DNA from: CAVTND01 sp963735955
Lineage (GTDB): Bacteria; Pseudomonadota; Gammaproteobacteria; Burkholderiales; Burkholderiaceae_F
Length of the DNA stretch: 64,000 nt
Direction of reading: 5' to 3'
Assembly (NCBI GenBank): GCA_963735955.1
Contig: CAVTND010000010.1
Coordinates: 372,001 to 436,000 of the forward strand
Position numbers and translations under genes: made by a program. Below the pieces are notes generated by a model. It worked only from the letters and a program-made list of their open reading frames with translations, was not told the DNA's origin and ran no database searches. Positions 8,967 to 18,893 of this stretch are shown here, one piece after another. The stretch's first letter is position 1, and each line of letters begins with the position of its first letter.

Positions 8967-9566
8967 ATGAAGTCCTCGATTGCCTGGCTCCCCGCTGCGA
9001 TTCTTGCAATGGCGGCAGGGACAGCTGAAGCCCAATTCAGCGTGACGCTCTACGGCGGCTATGCAGCCAGCGAAGGAATCGACAATGTGACGACGGGCAC
9101 GACTGCCAGCGTCGAGTCGGCCCCACTGTATGCAGTCGCCTTTGACTACACCCTGGATCCTTCGCGCGAGCTGCAGGTGCTATACGCCCAGCAGAACACC
9201 CAACTTGCGCCGGGCGGTGGCATGGCGCCGTTTGACTTCACGCTGCGCTATCTGCATGTTGGTGGCACCTTCTTCTTCGACGGGCCGATCGGCACCGGGC
9301 CTTTTGCTGTCGGTGGGCTGGGTGCGACCCAGATGACGCCTGCGCTGAGCGGGCTGTCGAGCGAGACCCGGCCGTCACTGAATCTTGGAATCGGGTACCA
9401 GTGGGCACTGGGCAAGTCATTCGCGGTGCGGGCCGAGGCCCGCGCCTTCATGACACTGATCAACAGCTCGAGCGGCCTGTTCTGCTCGGGCGGTTGCGTG
9501 GTTGTACTGAGCGGGGACGCATTGCTGCAGGGGGCGGCGATGCTGGGCATATCGGGTCGCTTCTGA
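8967..9566 (+). CDS. Small outer-membrane beta-barrel protein
   Basis: The 199-residue product has a clear signal peptide (cleavage near GTAEA-QF). It then shows alternating aromatic/polar strands typical of an eight-stranded barrel: SVTLYGGYAASEG, PLYAVAFDYTLD, FDFTLRYLHVGGTFFF, LNLGIGYQWALG and SFAVRAEARAF, ending in a terminal phenylalanine (GISGRF), the usual Bam recognition residue. It resembles OmpW/OmpA-like barrels and opacity proteins. It lies six bases after the GST gene, so it is likely in the same transcript. Ligand or role unknown. Confidence 0.7.
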   Translation: MKSSIAWLPAAILAMAAGTAEAQFSVTLYGGYAASEGIDNVTTGTTASVESAPLYAVAFDYTLDPSRELQVLYAQQNTQLAPGGGMAPFDFTLRYLHVGGTFFFDGPIGTGPFAVGGLGATQMTPALSGLSSETRPSLNLGIGYQWALGKSFAVRAEARAFMTLINSSSGLFCSGGCVVVLSGDALLQGAAMLGISGRF

Positions 9567-9597
9567 TAACCGGAATTCGTGAGCTGAAAGGACGCAG

Positions 9598-10781
9598 ATG
9601 AAAGAAGTCGTTGTTGTCAGCGGTGCTCGCACCGCCATCGGTACCTTCGGCGGAAGTCTGAAGGATGTTCCGCCTACGCAACTCGGGGCAATCGTCGTGC
9701 GCGAGGCCTTGAAGCGTGCGCAGGTGGACGGCGCCGACGTCGGTCACGTGGTCTTCGGACACGTGATCAACACCGAGCCGAGGGACATGTATCTGGGCCG
9801 GGTCGCCGCTGTCGACGGCGGCGTTGCGCACGGCACGCCCTGCCTGACGCGTCAACCGGCTGTGCGGCAGTGGCCTGCAGGCCATTATTTCTTCGGCGCA
9901 GACCATCCTGCTCGGCGACACCGAGATCGCGCTCGGCGGTGGCGCCGAGTCAATGTCACGCGGGCCGTATGTGATGCCATCCGGACGCTGGGGCCAGCGC
10001 ATGGGTGACTTCAAGGCCATCGACATGATGGTCGGCGCGCTGCACGATCCGTTCGATGTGATTCACATGGGAGTGACGGCGGAGAACGTTGCCGCCAAGT
10101 GGGGCATCACGCGCGCCGAACAGGATGCGCTCGCGGTCGAAAGCCATCGCCGCGCTGCGCCGGGCAACGAAGGAAGGCTATTTCAAGAGCCAGATCGTGC
10201 CGGTCGAGGTGAAGGGCAGGAAGGGCCGACCGTGTTCGAGGCCGACGAACATTTCCGCGATGGCGTAACGCTGGAGGACATGGCGAAGCTGAAGCCGGTG
10301 TTCGTCAAGGAGAACGGCACGGTGACCGCTGGCAATGCCTCGGGCATCAACGACGGAGCGGCGGCGGTCGTGCTGATGGAGCGGTCGGTGGCCGAGAAGC
10401 GTGGCTGCAAGCCGATGGCGCGCCTGGTCAGCTACGGCCATGCAGGCGTGGACCCGAAGTACATGGGCATCGGCCCGGTGCCCGCCACTCGCAAGGCGCT
10501 CGAGCGCGCGGGACTGAAGATCAGTGACATGGACGTGATCGAGGCGAACGAAGCGTTTGCTGCGCAGGCGTGCGCAGTGGCCAAGGACCTCGGCTTTCCG
10601 GCCGACAAGGTCAATCCGAACGGCAGTGGCATTTCGCTTGGCCACCCGATCGGCGCAACCGGAGCAATCATCACGGTCAAGGCGCTTGTACGAACTGCAG
10701 CGGATCGGCGGTCGCTACGCGCTGGTCACGATGTGCATCGGCGGCGGACAGGGGATCGCCGCGGTCTTCGAGCGGCTGTAG
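9598..10781 (+). pseudogene. Acetyl-CoA acetyltransferase (thiolase), disrupted by frameshifts
   Basis: The total span (about 394 codons) equals a full thiolase. The N-terminus (KEVVVVSGARTAIGTFGGSL), the active-cysteine segment (VNRLCGSGLQAIISSAQT), the middle (NASGINDGAAAVVLME) and the end (VTMCIGGGQGIAAVFERL) are all present but spread over frames. One extra base lies near 9850. A pair of compensating shifts lies near 10160 and 10220, around the correct-frame text RATKEGYFKSQIVPVEVKG. An extra T lies near 10690. Either this is a young pseudogene or the sequence has errors. A good Shine-Dalgarno (AAAGGACGCAG) precedes the ATG. An intact-looking thiolase tail is present at position 1, so this would be a second copy. 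Confidence 0.85.
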
Positions 10782-10824
10782 AGTTTCGGCATCAGGTTCA
10801 GGCGGATGGCATGCCTGCATCGAA

Positions 10825-11419
10825 ATGAAAGCAGTTCCGGAATCGCCTACGCGTCGTCGGTTGCTGCAGAATGCCGATTGCCGCTGCGCTCGCGTCGGCC
10901 TGGCGCAGCGGTGCAGCCGCTGACAATCAGCTCGCGGCGCTGATCGGAGATCGACGCGAGCTGTGGCTGGTGCGTGGGCAAGAGGAACTGCGCGCGAACT
11001 ACTGGAGCGCGACGCGTGGCCACAATCGTGATGCCTACCTGAACCTGTGCTGGCTGATGCGGGACGTGCAGGCCGACCGGGTGTTCGCGATGGATCGACG
11101 ACTGTTCGACGTGCTGACGGGCCTGCAGGTCTGGCTAGCGCGCAACGGCGTGCAGGCGCCGATCGAAATCCACTCCGGCTATCGGACGCGCAAGACCAAC
11201 AACAAGATCGAAGGCGCGGCGCTCGACTCACGCCACTTGATCGGCCAGGCAGCCGACATCTCGGTGCCGGGAGTGTCGAATGTCAAGCTGGCCGGCATGG
11301 CGAGCGTGCTGGGGCGTGGAGGCACCGGCTTTTACGTCGGCAAGGGATTTGTGCACGTCGACTGTGGCGACGAGCGGATCTGGATCGATCAGAAAAAACC
11401 ACATCCCATGCCGGGCTGA
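10825..11419 (+). CDS. DUF882/peptidase M15-like Tat-exported protein (YcbK family), one frameshift in the leader
   Basis: From 10871 a 182-residue frame encodes the YcbK-type domain: IHSGYRTRKTNNKI, DSRHLIGQAADI and FVHVDCG, with the zinc-ligand histidines and aspartate of M15-like peptidases. The ATG at 10871 falls within the leader. One frame over, from 10825, reads MKAVPESPTRRRLLQNA, a twin-arginine signal that joins IAAALASAWRSGAAA if one base near 10877 is removed. YcbK homologues are Tat substrates acting on or near the cell wall. The frameshift could be real or a sequence error. Confidence 0.75.
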
Positions 11420-11459
11420 GTTCCGGCAAGCGATTCAGCAGGAATGACTTCGTTCGAGT

Positions 11460-12321
11460 TCAGCCCTCGAACCAGTTCAACACCCCATCGAGCCCGGCGT
11501 AACTGAGCGCATAACGAGCTCGCTCGCGCACGATCGGCTTGGCGCGATAGGCGACCGAAATTCCGGCCAACTGCATCATCTGAAGGTCATTGGCACCATC
11601 GCCGATTGCAATCGACTCGACTGCTTGGGCAGCCGATCTCGGCGCAGGCATCACGCAGGGCCTGTGCCTTGCCGGCCGCATCGATGATCGATCCGCCGCT
11701 GGGACCAGTGACCTTTCCCGTGATTCGGCCGTCGACTATCTCAAGTTCATTCGAGCGCACGAAGTCCAGGCCCAGCTTCTGCTTGAGCCGTTGGGTGAAC
11801 GTCGCGAACCCGCCGGTCGCCAGCAGAGTCTTGAGGCCGCCCGCCTTGCATTTCTGAATCAGTCGCTCAGCGCCATCGTTGAGCCGAAGCTTGTCGTCGT
11901 AGATGCGGTCAAGCAGGGACGCCTCGGTGCCGGCCAGCATGCCGACGCGACGGCGCAGGCTCTCCGCGTAGTCGGCGATTTCGCCTCGCATGGCGGCCTC
12001 CGTAATCGCCGCGACCTCGGCCCCCTTGCCGGCAGCCGCTGCCAACTCGTCGAGGCTTTCGATGTTGATCAGCGTCGAGTCCATATCGAGCGCGACCAGA
12101 CGATAGTCGCCGAGTTTCATGCGCGGAGCGACGAAAGCCCAGTCGAGCTTCCAGTACTCGGCCAGGCCGCGCACGGCCGTGCGCGTCTCGATATCGTCCG
12201 ATACAGCGGTGCAGCGTGCGGCGGATCCGGAAACACTGATCCGCTCGGGCGTGCAGGCCACCTTGAAGGTATCTAGTGCCGCACTGGAAAGGGCAGGGCC
12301 CTGGAGTACGAGGTCCATCAT
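11460..12321 (-). CDS. serB: Phosphoserine phosphatase, one frameshift near the end
   Basis: The first 244 codons encode a HAD phosphatase with the DxD nucleophile motif at D79-M-D81 (ALDMDSTLIN), an N-terminal ACT-like region and the conserved ATGGF segment. The last motif, IAIGDGANDLQMMQLAGISV, lies in another frame after about 11625. One extra base in the C-run around 11630 explains the break. The enzyme makes L-serine from phosphoserine, the last step of serine synthesis. In many Betaproteobacteria serB is next to mfd, as here. Given its importance a sequence error is the likelier cause of the frameshift. Confidence 0.88.
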
Positions 12322-12417
12322 GGACCCGAAGTTTACGGGCGGCTGCTTCAGATCTCGCTCAGAGGGACACCAAAGGTCGATGCTGAAGCAAGACGGCGGA
12401 TCGCGGCGCAGTGGCCA

Positions 12418-15400
12418 TCAGGCCAGCGCCTTGAACACGGCGCGGAGCTGCTGCAGGCGCGCATCGATCGACGCGGTCTTCTCGTCGATACGCAGGCGGT
12501 CCGGGCCCGCGAGCCGTATCGATTTCGATCGCTGCATCAGGGCGAGCAGCTGCGTGGTATCGAATGGCGGATCGGGAACGAACTGGATCACGATCGCCTC
12601 GCTCGAGGCATCGATCTTGCGGACGCCCAACTTTTCGGCGATCAGCCGCAGACGATGCACCTCGATCAGGGCGCGTGCAGCCTCAGGCAGCTTGCCGTAG
12701 CGATCGACCAGCTCCTCCTGACGGCTGATCAGTTCGTCTTCCTCCTCGGCGCTGGCGAGCTTCTTGTACATGGAAAGCCGCTGGTGCACGTCGTTGACGT
12801 AATCCGAAGGCAACAGGGCGGGCACGTGCAGGTTGATCTCGGTCACCGCCTGCAGCGGCGACAGCAGGTCGGGTTCGCGTCCTGACTTGAGCGCGCGAAC
12901 GGCGGCGTTCAGCATCTGCGTGTACAGATCGAAGCCAACCTCCTGCATGTTGCCGCTCTGGTTCTCTCCAAGCACTTCGCCGGCGCCGCGGATCTCCAGG
13001 TCGTGCATGGCAAGGTAGAAACCGCTGCCAAGCTCTTCAAGGTTCTGGATCGCTTCGAGCCGCTTCTCGGCATTCTTGGTCATGCCGCCTTCGTCCGGCA
13101 CCATCAGATAGGCATAGGCCTGGTGGTGCGAGCGGCCGACCCGCCCGCGCAGCTGGTGCAGCTGGGCGAGGCCGAAGCGGTCAGCGCGATGGATCAGGAT
13201 GGTGTTCGCGGCCGGCACATCGATCCCGGTTTCGATGATGGTCGTACACAGCAGGATGTTGAAGCGCTGCTGATAGAAGTCGCGCATCACGCGCTCGAGC
13301 TCGCGCTCCGGCATCTGGCCGTGAGCGACCTCGATCCGCGCTTCGGGCAGCAACTCGATCAGCCTGGCGCGCCGGTTCTCGATCGTTTCGACCTCGTTGT
13401 GCAGGAAATAGATCTGGCCGCCGCGTTTGAGTTCGCGCAGAACCGCTTCGCGGATCAGCGACGGGCTCTCGCGGCGCACGAAGGTCTTGATCGCCAGCCG
13501 ACGCTGGGGCGCGGTAGCGATGACGGAGAAATCGCGGATTCCCTCGAGCGAGAGCGACAGGGTGCGAGGAATCGGCGTGGCGGTCAGGGTCAGCACGTCG
13601 ACTTCGGCGCGCAGGCTCTTCAGCCGCTCCTTCTGCCGCACACCGAAGCGGTGCTCCTCGTCGATGATTACCAGGCCGAGTCGCTCGAACTTCACACCCT
13701 CCGACAGCAGCTTGTGGGTGCCGATCACGATATCGACCGTGCCGGCATTGATGCCCACCAGCGCCGCGCTGACCTCTGCCGCTGAGCGAAACCGCGACAG
13801 CTCGACGATCGTGACCGGCCAGTCGCGCTCGAACTGCGAGAATCGGTCGCGGAAAGTCTGCGCATGCTGCTCGGCCAGCAGCGTGGTCGGACACAGCACG
13901 GCGACCTGCCGGCCGCCGGCCACGGCGGCGAACGCAGCGCGCAGCGCCACCTCCGTCTTGCCGAAACCGACATCACCGCAGACCAGCCGATCCATCGGAA
14001 AGCCCGCCTCCATGTCCTTCAGTACGGCTTCGATCGCCGCTTGCTGATCGGGCGTTTCCTCGAATGCAAAGCCGGACGCGAAGTCTTGATAGGCCTGTGG
14101 CTGCGCCTCGAAGGCATGGCCCTTGCGGGCGGCGCGCAGGGCATAGAGATTCAACAACTCGGCCGCGGTATCGCGCACCTGGCGCGCCGCCTTCTTCTTC
14201 GCCTTGTCCCAGTCGCCGCCGCCGAGCTGATGCAACGGCGCGGCATCGGGATCGGCGCCGCTGTAGCGGCCGATCAGATGCAATTGCGCCACCGGGACAT
14301 AGAGCAGGGCATCGCCGGCATACTGAAGGTGCAGGAACTCGGACGAGCCCGCACTTGCGTCACCTTCGAGATTGAGTGTCTGCAGGCCGAGGTAGCGGCC
14401 GATGCCGTGCTCGACATGGACCACTGGGTCGCCGACCCGCAGTTCGGCGAGGTCGCGAATCATCGCCTCGACGTTCGATGCGCGTTCGCGTTGCTTGCCG
14501 CGCAGCCGGCGCGGGCTGGCGGCATAGAGCTCGGTCTCGGTGACTATGGCGAGGCCGGTGTCGCGTTGCTCGAATCCCTCGTGAAGCGGAGCTACGCCAA
14601 GTGCGACGCGTGCATCGGCTGGCAGTGAATCCCGCGTAATCGGCGCTGTCGGCAAATGCGAACGACTGGTCGCGCAGCATCTGCGCCATCGTCTCGCGCC
14701 GTCCGGCCGAATCGGCAACGATCAGGATCCTGCCCGCGAAGCTTTCAACGAACGCACGTAGTCGCGCCAGCGGATCCTCGGCGCGTCGCTCGACCGCAAG
14801 CGAGGGCAAAGGCGCAAAGTCCGGAGCTGCGCCTTCTGCCATGGCCACGCGACCAAAGGCACCAGCCCGCGTAAAGAATCCTTCGGCATCCAGGAACAGA
14901 TCGGCCGGCGGCAGCAAAGGCCGCTGCGGGTCACGCGCGAGAAAGTGGTGACGCCCGCTGGTTTCGTTCCAGAAACGGCGGATCGACTCCTCGATCGGCC
15001 CGTGCAGTGCGATCACGCTGGTCGGGGCAGGTAGTCGAACAGAGTGGCCGTTGCGTCGAAGAACAACGGAAGGTAGTACTCGATACCGGCCGGTGTGATG
15101 CCGTTGCCGATGTCCTTGTAGACGCTGGAGCGCGTCGGATCGCCTTCGACGCGCTCGCGCCAGCGGCGGCGGAATCCCTGGCGCGAGCTTTCGTCGACCG
15201 GAAATTCACGACCTGGCAGCAGCCTGATTTCCGGCACCGGGTAGAGACCACGCTGGGTATCGGGATCAAACGAGCGGATCGATTCAAGAGAGTCGTCGAG
15301 CAGATCGAGCCTGAACGGCAGGGCGGATCCCATCGGAAAGAGATCGATCAGGCCGCCGCGGACGGAAAATTCGCCGGGCGCCACGACCTGCGAAACATGC

Positions 15401-15912
15401 TGATACCCGGCCAGAACGAGCTGAGCGCGCAGCGGCTCGAGTTCGACACGCTGGTCCAGACGGAAGAAGAAGGTGCGGCTGGCAACGTATTCGCGCGGCG
15501 CAAGCCGATACAAAGCGGTGGTTGCCGGCACCACCAGCACATCGATCGCAGCCTGAGGTTGCGAGAGGCGATACAGGGTTTCCAGCCGTTCCGATACGAG
15601 ATCCTGATGTGGCGACAGGTTGTCGTACGGCAGGGTTTCCCAGTCGGGCAGGGGACGGACCGCCAGCGAAGGGTCGAAATAGGGAATCTCGTCCACGAGG
15701 CGCTGGGCATCCAAGGCGTCGGCGGCGATGACAACCAGCAGGCGGCGTTCGCGGCGCGCGTCGGCGGCCAGCTGCGAAAGCACCAGCGCATCTGCCGAGC
15801 CCGGCGGACGTGCGCAGGCAAAGCGGGCCCCTGCGATCGGCAGTGATCGCACGATTGAGCCGGGGCCGCTCACGACTGCTTGCGACACTTCGGGAGAAGG
15901 AACGCTGACCAC
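12418..15912 (-). CDS. mfd: Transcription-repair coupling factor Mfd, two frameshifts
   Basis: The span of 1165 codons fits full-length Mfd (about 1150 residues). Part 1 (15912-15013) holds the UvrB-like domains (LPDWETLPYDNLSPHQDLVSER, FSVRGGLIDLFP). Part 2 (about 15016-14630) continues them. Part 3 (to 12418) holds the RNA-polymerase-interacting domain (VHVEHGIGRYLGLQTL), helicase motifs (Walker A in CGDVGFGKTEVALR, DEEHRFGVRQKE, QLHQLRGRVGRS) and the C-terminal TRCF domain. Frame changes occur in a C-run at 15024-15027 and a C-run at 14631-14633, both homopolymers. Mfd removes RNA polymerase stalled at DNA damage and recruits UvrA. It diverges from ispD. Confidence 0.92.
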
Positions 15913-16090
15913 AAAAAAATCGGCAGCCTCGCCGAACTCAGGGACTGAATTCAGGGGCCGCCGAACTCGGTCGGTATTATACGAATCGATATGAACGGCG
16001 TTGCCAAGCGCAATACGATCCGCGACATGTCTCGCGACACGATTTGCGACCGGTAACGTACGACGAGGCAGGACCCGTAGTTCAGCCCAC

Positions 16091-16798
16091 GTGCCAAGAC
16101 CGCTGCGTTACATTGCCCTGATTCCCGCGGCGGGTGCCGGCACCCGCATGGCTGGCATTGAAGTGCCGAAGCAGTACCTTGCACTCGGCTCCCGCACGAT
16201 GCTCGAGTGGTCAATTGAGGCCCTGCTGGCGGACGGACGCGTTGACCAGGTCTTTGTCATCGTTGCGCCCGATGATGATCGTTGGATGGCTTTCAATGTG
16301 GACGCAGAACGAGTTGAGTTTCTTCCGGTGGGCGGTGCATCCCGCGCGGAAAGCGTGCGCAATGGGCTGTTTGCGATTGCGGCCCGCACCGACGACAACG
16401 ACCGCGTCCTGGTCCACGACGCGGCGCGGCCCTGCCTTGCCGAAGAACAACTTGGCCGCCTGATCGATGAAGTCGCCGAAGACGACAATGGCGGTCTGCT
16501 CGCGATTCCGCTCGCCGACACGCTGAAGCGTGGCGAGGACGGCCGGGTTGGCATGACATTGGATCGCACCGACCTCTGGTGCGCGCAGACGCCCCAGCTG
16601 TTTCGCGTCGGTTCGCTGCGTGGCGCGCTGGCCGCCATCGATCAGCTCGAAACCGTGACCGACGAGGCTTGCGCGATGGAGCGCGCCGGCCATGCGCCGA
16701 GACTGGTGCGGGGCGCGGTGAGCAATCTGAAGGTGACCAGCCTGGACGACCTGGTCATGGCGCGAGCCATCCTCGCGGAGCGCGGGAGACGGTCATGA
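16091..16798 (+). CDS. ispD: 2-C-methyl-D-erythritol 4-phosphate cytidylyltransferase
   Basis: This 235-residue enzyme joins CTP and methylerythritol phosphate in the non-mevalonate isoprenoid pathway. The nucleotide-binding loop PAAGAGTRM and PKQYLALG are near the N-terminus. VHDAARPC, TLDRTDLWCAQTPQLF and TDEACAMERAG follow in the expected order. I chose the GTG start at 16091 because similarity begins at RYIALIPAAGAG; an upstream ATG at 16001 would add 30 unconserved residues. It overlaps ispF by four bases (ATGA), a coupling typical of ispDF. Confidence 0.95.
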   Translation: MPRPLRYIALIPAAGAGTRMAGIEVPKQYLALGSRTMLEWSIEALLADGRVDQVFVIVAPDDDRWMAFNVDAERVEFLPVGGASRAESVRNGLFAIAARTDDNDRVLVHDAARPCLAEEQLGRLIDEVAEDDNGGLLAIPLADTLKRGEDGRVGMTLDRTDLWCAQTPQLFRVGSLRGALAAIDQLETVTDEACAMERAGHAPRLVRGAVSNLKVTSLDDLVMARAILAERGRRS

Positions 16799-17283
16799 GC
16801 CAGAAGTTCCGGATCGGACAGGGCTTCGATGTTCACGCCCTGGTTCCGGGTCGTCGCCTGGTGCTGGGCGGGGTGGAAATTCCGCACTCGCGCGGACTGC
16901 TGGGTCACTCCGATGCCGACGTCCTGCTGCATGCGATCACCGATGCCGTGCTCGGGGCGGCCGGAATGGGCGACATCGGCGCGATGTTTCCCGATAGCGA
17001 TGCGCAATTCGAAGGTGCAGACAGTACGGAGCTGCTGCGGCTGGCGGTCGGCAAAGTCGCTGCTGCAGGATGGCAGATCGAAAACATCGACGCCACCGTG
17101 ATTGCCGAGAGCCCGAAGATTGGCCCACATGTGTCGGCCATGCGAGACCGGATCACTGCTGTCTGTGCGATCGGGCGGAACGCTGTCAGCATCAAGGGCA
17201 AGACGACAGAGAAACTCGGTCTGACCGGGCGTGGCGAGGGAATTGCGGCTCAGGCCGTTGTGCTTCTTTCTAGTAAGAACTGA
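16795..17283 (+). CDS. ispF: 2-C-methyl-D-erythritol 2,4-cyclodiphosphate synthase
   Basis: This 162-residue enzyme performs the cyclisation step of the MEP pathway. The metal-binding DVHA motif lies in RIGQGFDVHALVPG, and the third ligand is the histidine in GGVEIPHSRGLLGHSDADVL. The conserved ends SIKGKTTEKLGLTGRGEGIA are complete. The start overlaps the ispD stop, so the two enzymes are co-translated. Length matches the family (157-165). Confidence 0.96.
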   Translation: MSQKFRIGQGFDVHALVPGRRLVLGGVEIPHSRGLLGHSDADVLLHAITDAVLGAAGMGDIGAMFPDSDAQFEGADSTELLRLAVGKVAAAGWQIENIDATVIAESPKIGPHVSAMRDRITAVCAIGRNAVSIKGKTTEKLGLTGRGEGIAAQAVVLLSSKN

Positions 17284-17661
17284 TAATTATCAAATATATA
17301 CGGCGTACTCTAAATGTGAATAGTCAGGAGACGCCTGGCTGCATCAAACCGATCTGGGTGACGAACACAGCATCGACCAATCTGGATGGCTCCGCGCCTC
17401 GTTTCGGCGCGCCGCTTGCGCCCCTACAGTCTTCGTTCGTCGCCCAGGACCGGACTCGCAAACCAGGGGATAGGGGATGTCCCCAATCGACAGAAAGGGG
17501 ATGGAAGTCCACGATCGTCGTGGTCAGTCGCTTCCTTTCGGCCAATGACCGCGATTCGCACTGTCCATCGGTTCGCTAGAAAGAGGGACTGGCTGGGAAG
17601 CGATCGACACTTCCAGTTGAACTGAAATTTTTCTTGAGAGGTCGAGCTAGACCTCGCGCAG
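17284..17661. other. Intergenic region without a recognisable gene
   Basis: I see no coding frame with recognisable similarity in these 378 bases. The first 30 bases after ispF are AT-rich. A stretch at 17466-17502 repeats GGGGAT three times and contains GGGG-ATGT-CCCC. The rest may carry the promoter of the following hypothetical gene. Confidence 0.5.
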
Positions 17662-18345
17662 ATGCTGACGAGAGTGCTTGCCTTGGTCGGTTTGCGAGGT
17701 GCCGCTGGCGGCTACGAGCCGTACTCGGAGTCGGACCTCAATGTGATCTACAACCAATTGTTCTGTGACGACCTGGAACTGTTCCGAACAGCGAACACCC
17801 GCACTGTCGGTGATTCGTGGACAACGCTATTTGCAGAGGAGCTGGACAAGGCGGCGCTGGAGCGCATTGCCGAGAACGAATCCGAAGAAAGTCGAATTCG
17901 CGCGTTAGCTTTTGAACGGCTTCGGTCGGCGGGAGTCAAGCTTGCGCCCAAGAAAGTCCTCGGGTTCATCGTTGAAGTTTCACTGGAGAACGGCCTGGAC
18001 GTCCTTGCTGCCTATTCGGATGGGCGTGTCCGCTATTTGAGTCAGTCCGGCACCATTGTCATTCGCAAAGGCGATTCGTCAAGTGTCGAGGCGCTGACGA
18101 GAGAACTCACCCTGCTCGGGCAAAACGTCGTCAATCAGATTGGCCCCAGGAGTCAGAGACGATTGCCTCCTCCCAGTGCTGGAATGGTTCGGCTGAGCTT
18201 TGTCGTGTCCGACGGCCGCTACTTCACTGAGGGCCTGTTTGCGGACCTGGAACGAGACGTAATGACTGGTCCGCTTCTGGCAAAGGCGACAGAACTGCTT
18301 CAGTTAGCAGTACAAGTCGGATTCAAGAAACTGCCGAGCCACTAG
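17662..18345 (+). CDS. Hypothetical protein, 227 residues
   Basis: I do not recognise this protein. The frame has normal coding character (balanced composition, no low-complexity stretch) and begins MLTRVLALVGLRGAAGGYEP. It has no signal peptide or membrane segment after the first 16 residues. The C-terminal part (VRLSFVVSDGRYFTEGLFADLERDVMTG read as two adjacent strands and a helix) looks like a compact alpha/beta domain. It stands alone between ispF and the UBP zinc-finger gene, with gaps of over 200 bases on both sides. Its GC content appears slightly below that of its neighbours, which could mean later acquisition. Confidence 0.6.
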   Translation: MLTRVLALVGLRGAAGGYEPYSESDLNVIYNQLFCDDLELFRTANTRTVGDSWTTLFAEELDKAALERIAENESEESRIRALAFERLRSAGVKLAPKKVLGFIVEVSLENGLDVLAAYSDGRVRYLSQSGTIVIRKGDSSSVEALTRELTLLGQNVVNQIGPRSQRRLPPPSAGMVRLSFVVSDGRYFTEGLFADLERDVMTGPLLAKATELLQLAVQVGFKKLPSH

Positions 18346-18568
18346 GAAAGGAGGGGCACCGAGCGACTGGATATCGAATTTCGTGACGAAGAAATGGCTG
18401 CAGAGGCAGGTCCTTGGCCTGGGAACGCTGACCTAGTTGAGATTAAACTACTCGATATCAGATAGATAGAATATGGACTTAAAGTTATCTGTTAGGAACG
18501 TTTCTGTGGGTCTTGAGCGGACCGCCGCTCCAATCTGATTTGCGCGGCCGGTTCGCGGGAAAATTCGT

Positions 18569-18835
18569 TCAGTTGATCTGTACTTCGACCTCATCCACGT
18601 AGCACCAGCTCCAGTCTTCGCCAGGCTCGATCGAGGTCATGATTGGATGTTGAGTCGCGTGAAAGTGCTTGCTTGCATGCTTGTTCTTCGAGCTGTCGCA
18701 GCAGCCGACATGTCCGCAACTCCGACACAGTCTCAGATGGATCCATCTGTCTCCGATTGCGAGGCACTCCTCGCAGCCGGTGGAGTTCGCTTTCTTCGTA
18801 GTGACTGCGTTCAGATGCGAGCAGGGTAGCGACAT
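18569..18835 (-). CDS. UBP-type zinc-finger protein
   Basis: This 88-residue protein is almost entirely one ZnF-UBP domain. C5 and H7 come first, then CEEC, LCRSCGHVGCCD and HASKHFHATQHPIM provide the Cys/His ligands. In eukaryotes the fold binds the free C-terminus of ubiquitin; bacterial copies have no known ubiquitin partner. It follows the cNMP-binding/thioredoxin-reductase-like gene on the same strand after 58 bases, and I recall this pairing from other bacteria, which suggests a shared redox or signalling role. It ends in WCYVDEVEVQIN, typical for the bacterial form. Confidence 0.88.
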   Translation of the reverse strand: MSLPCSHLNAVTTKKANSTGCEECLAIGDRWIHLRLCRSCGHVGCCDSSKNKHASKHFHATQHPIMTSIEPGEDWSWCYVDEVEVQIN

Positions 18836-18893
18836 GGGTCAGCTCCTTTCCTAATTCGGGATCCGCGGATGATCCCACGCACTCCTGATCCAT

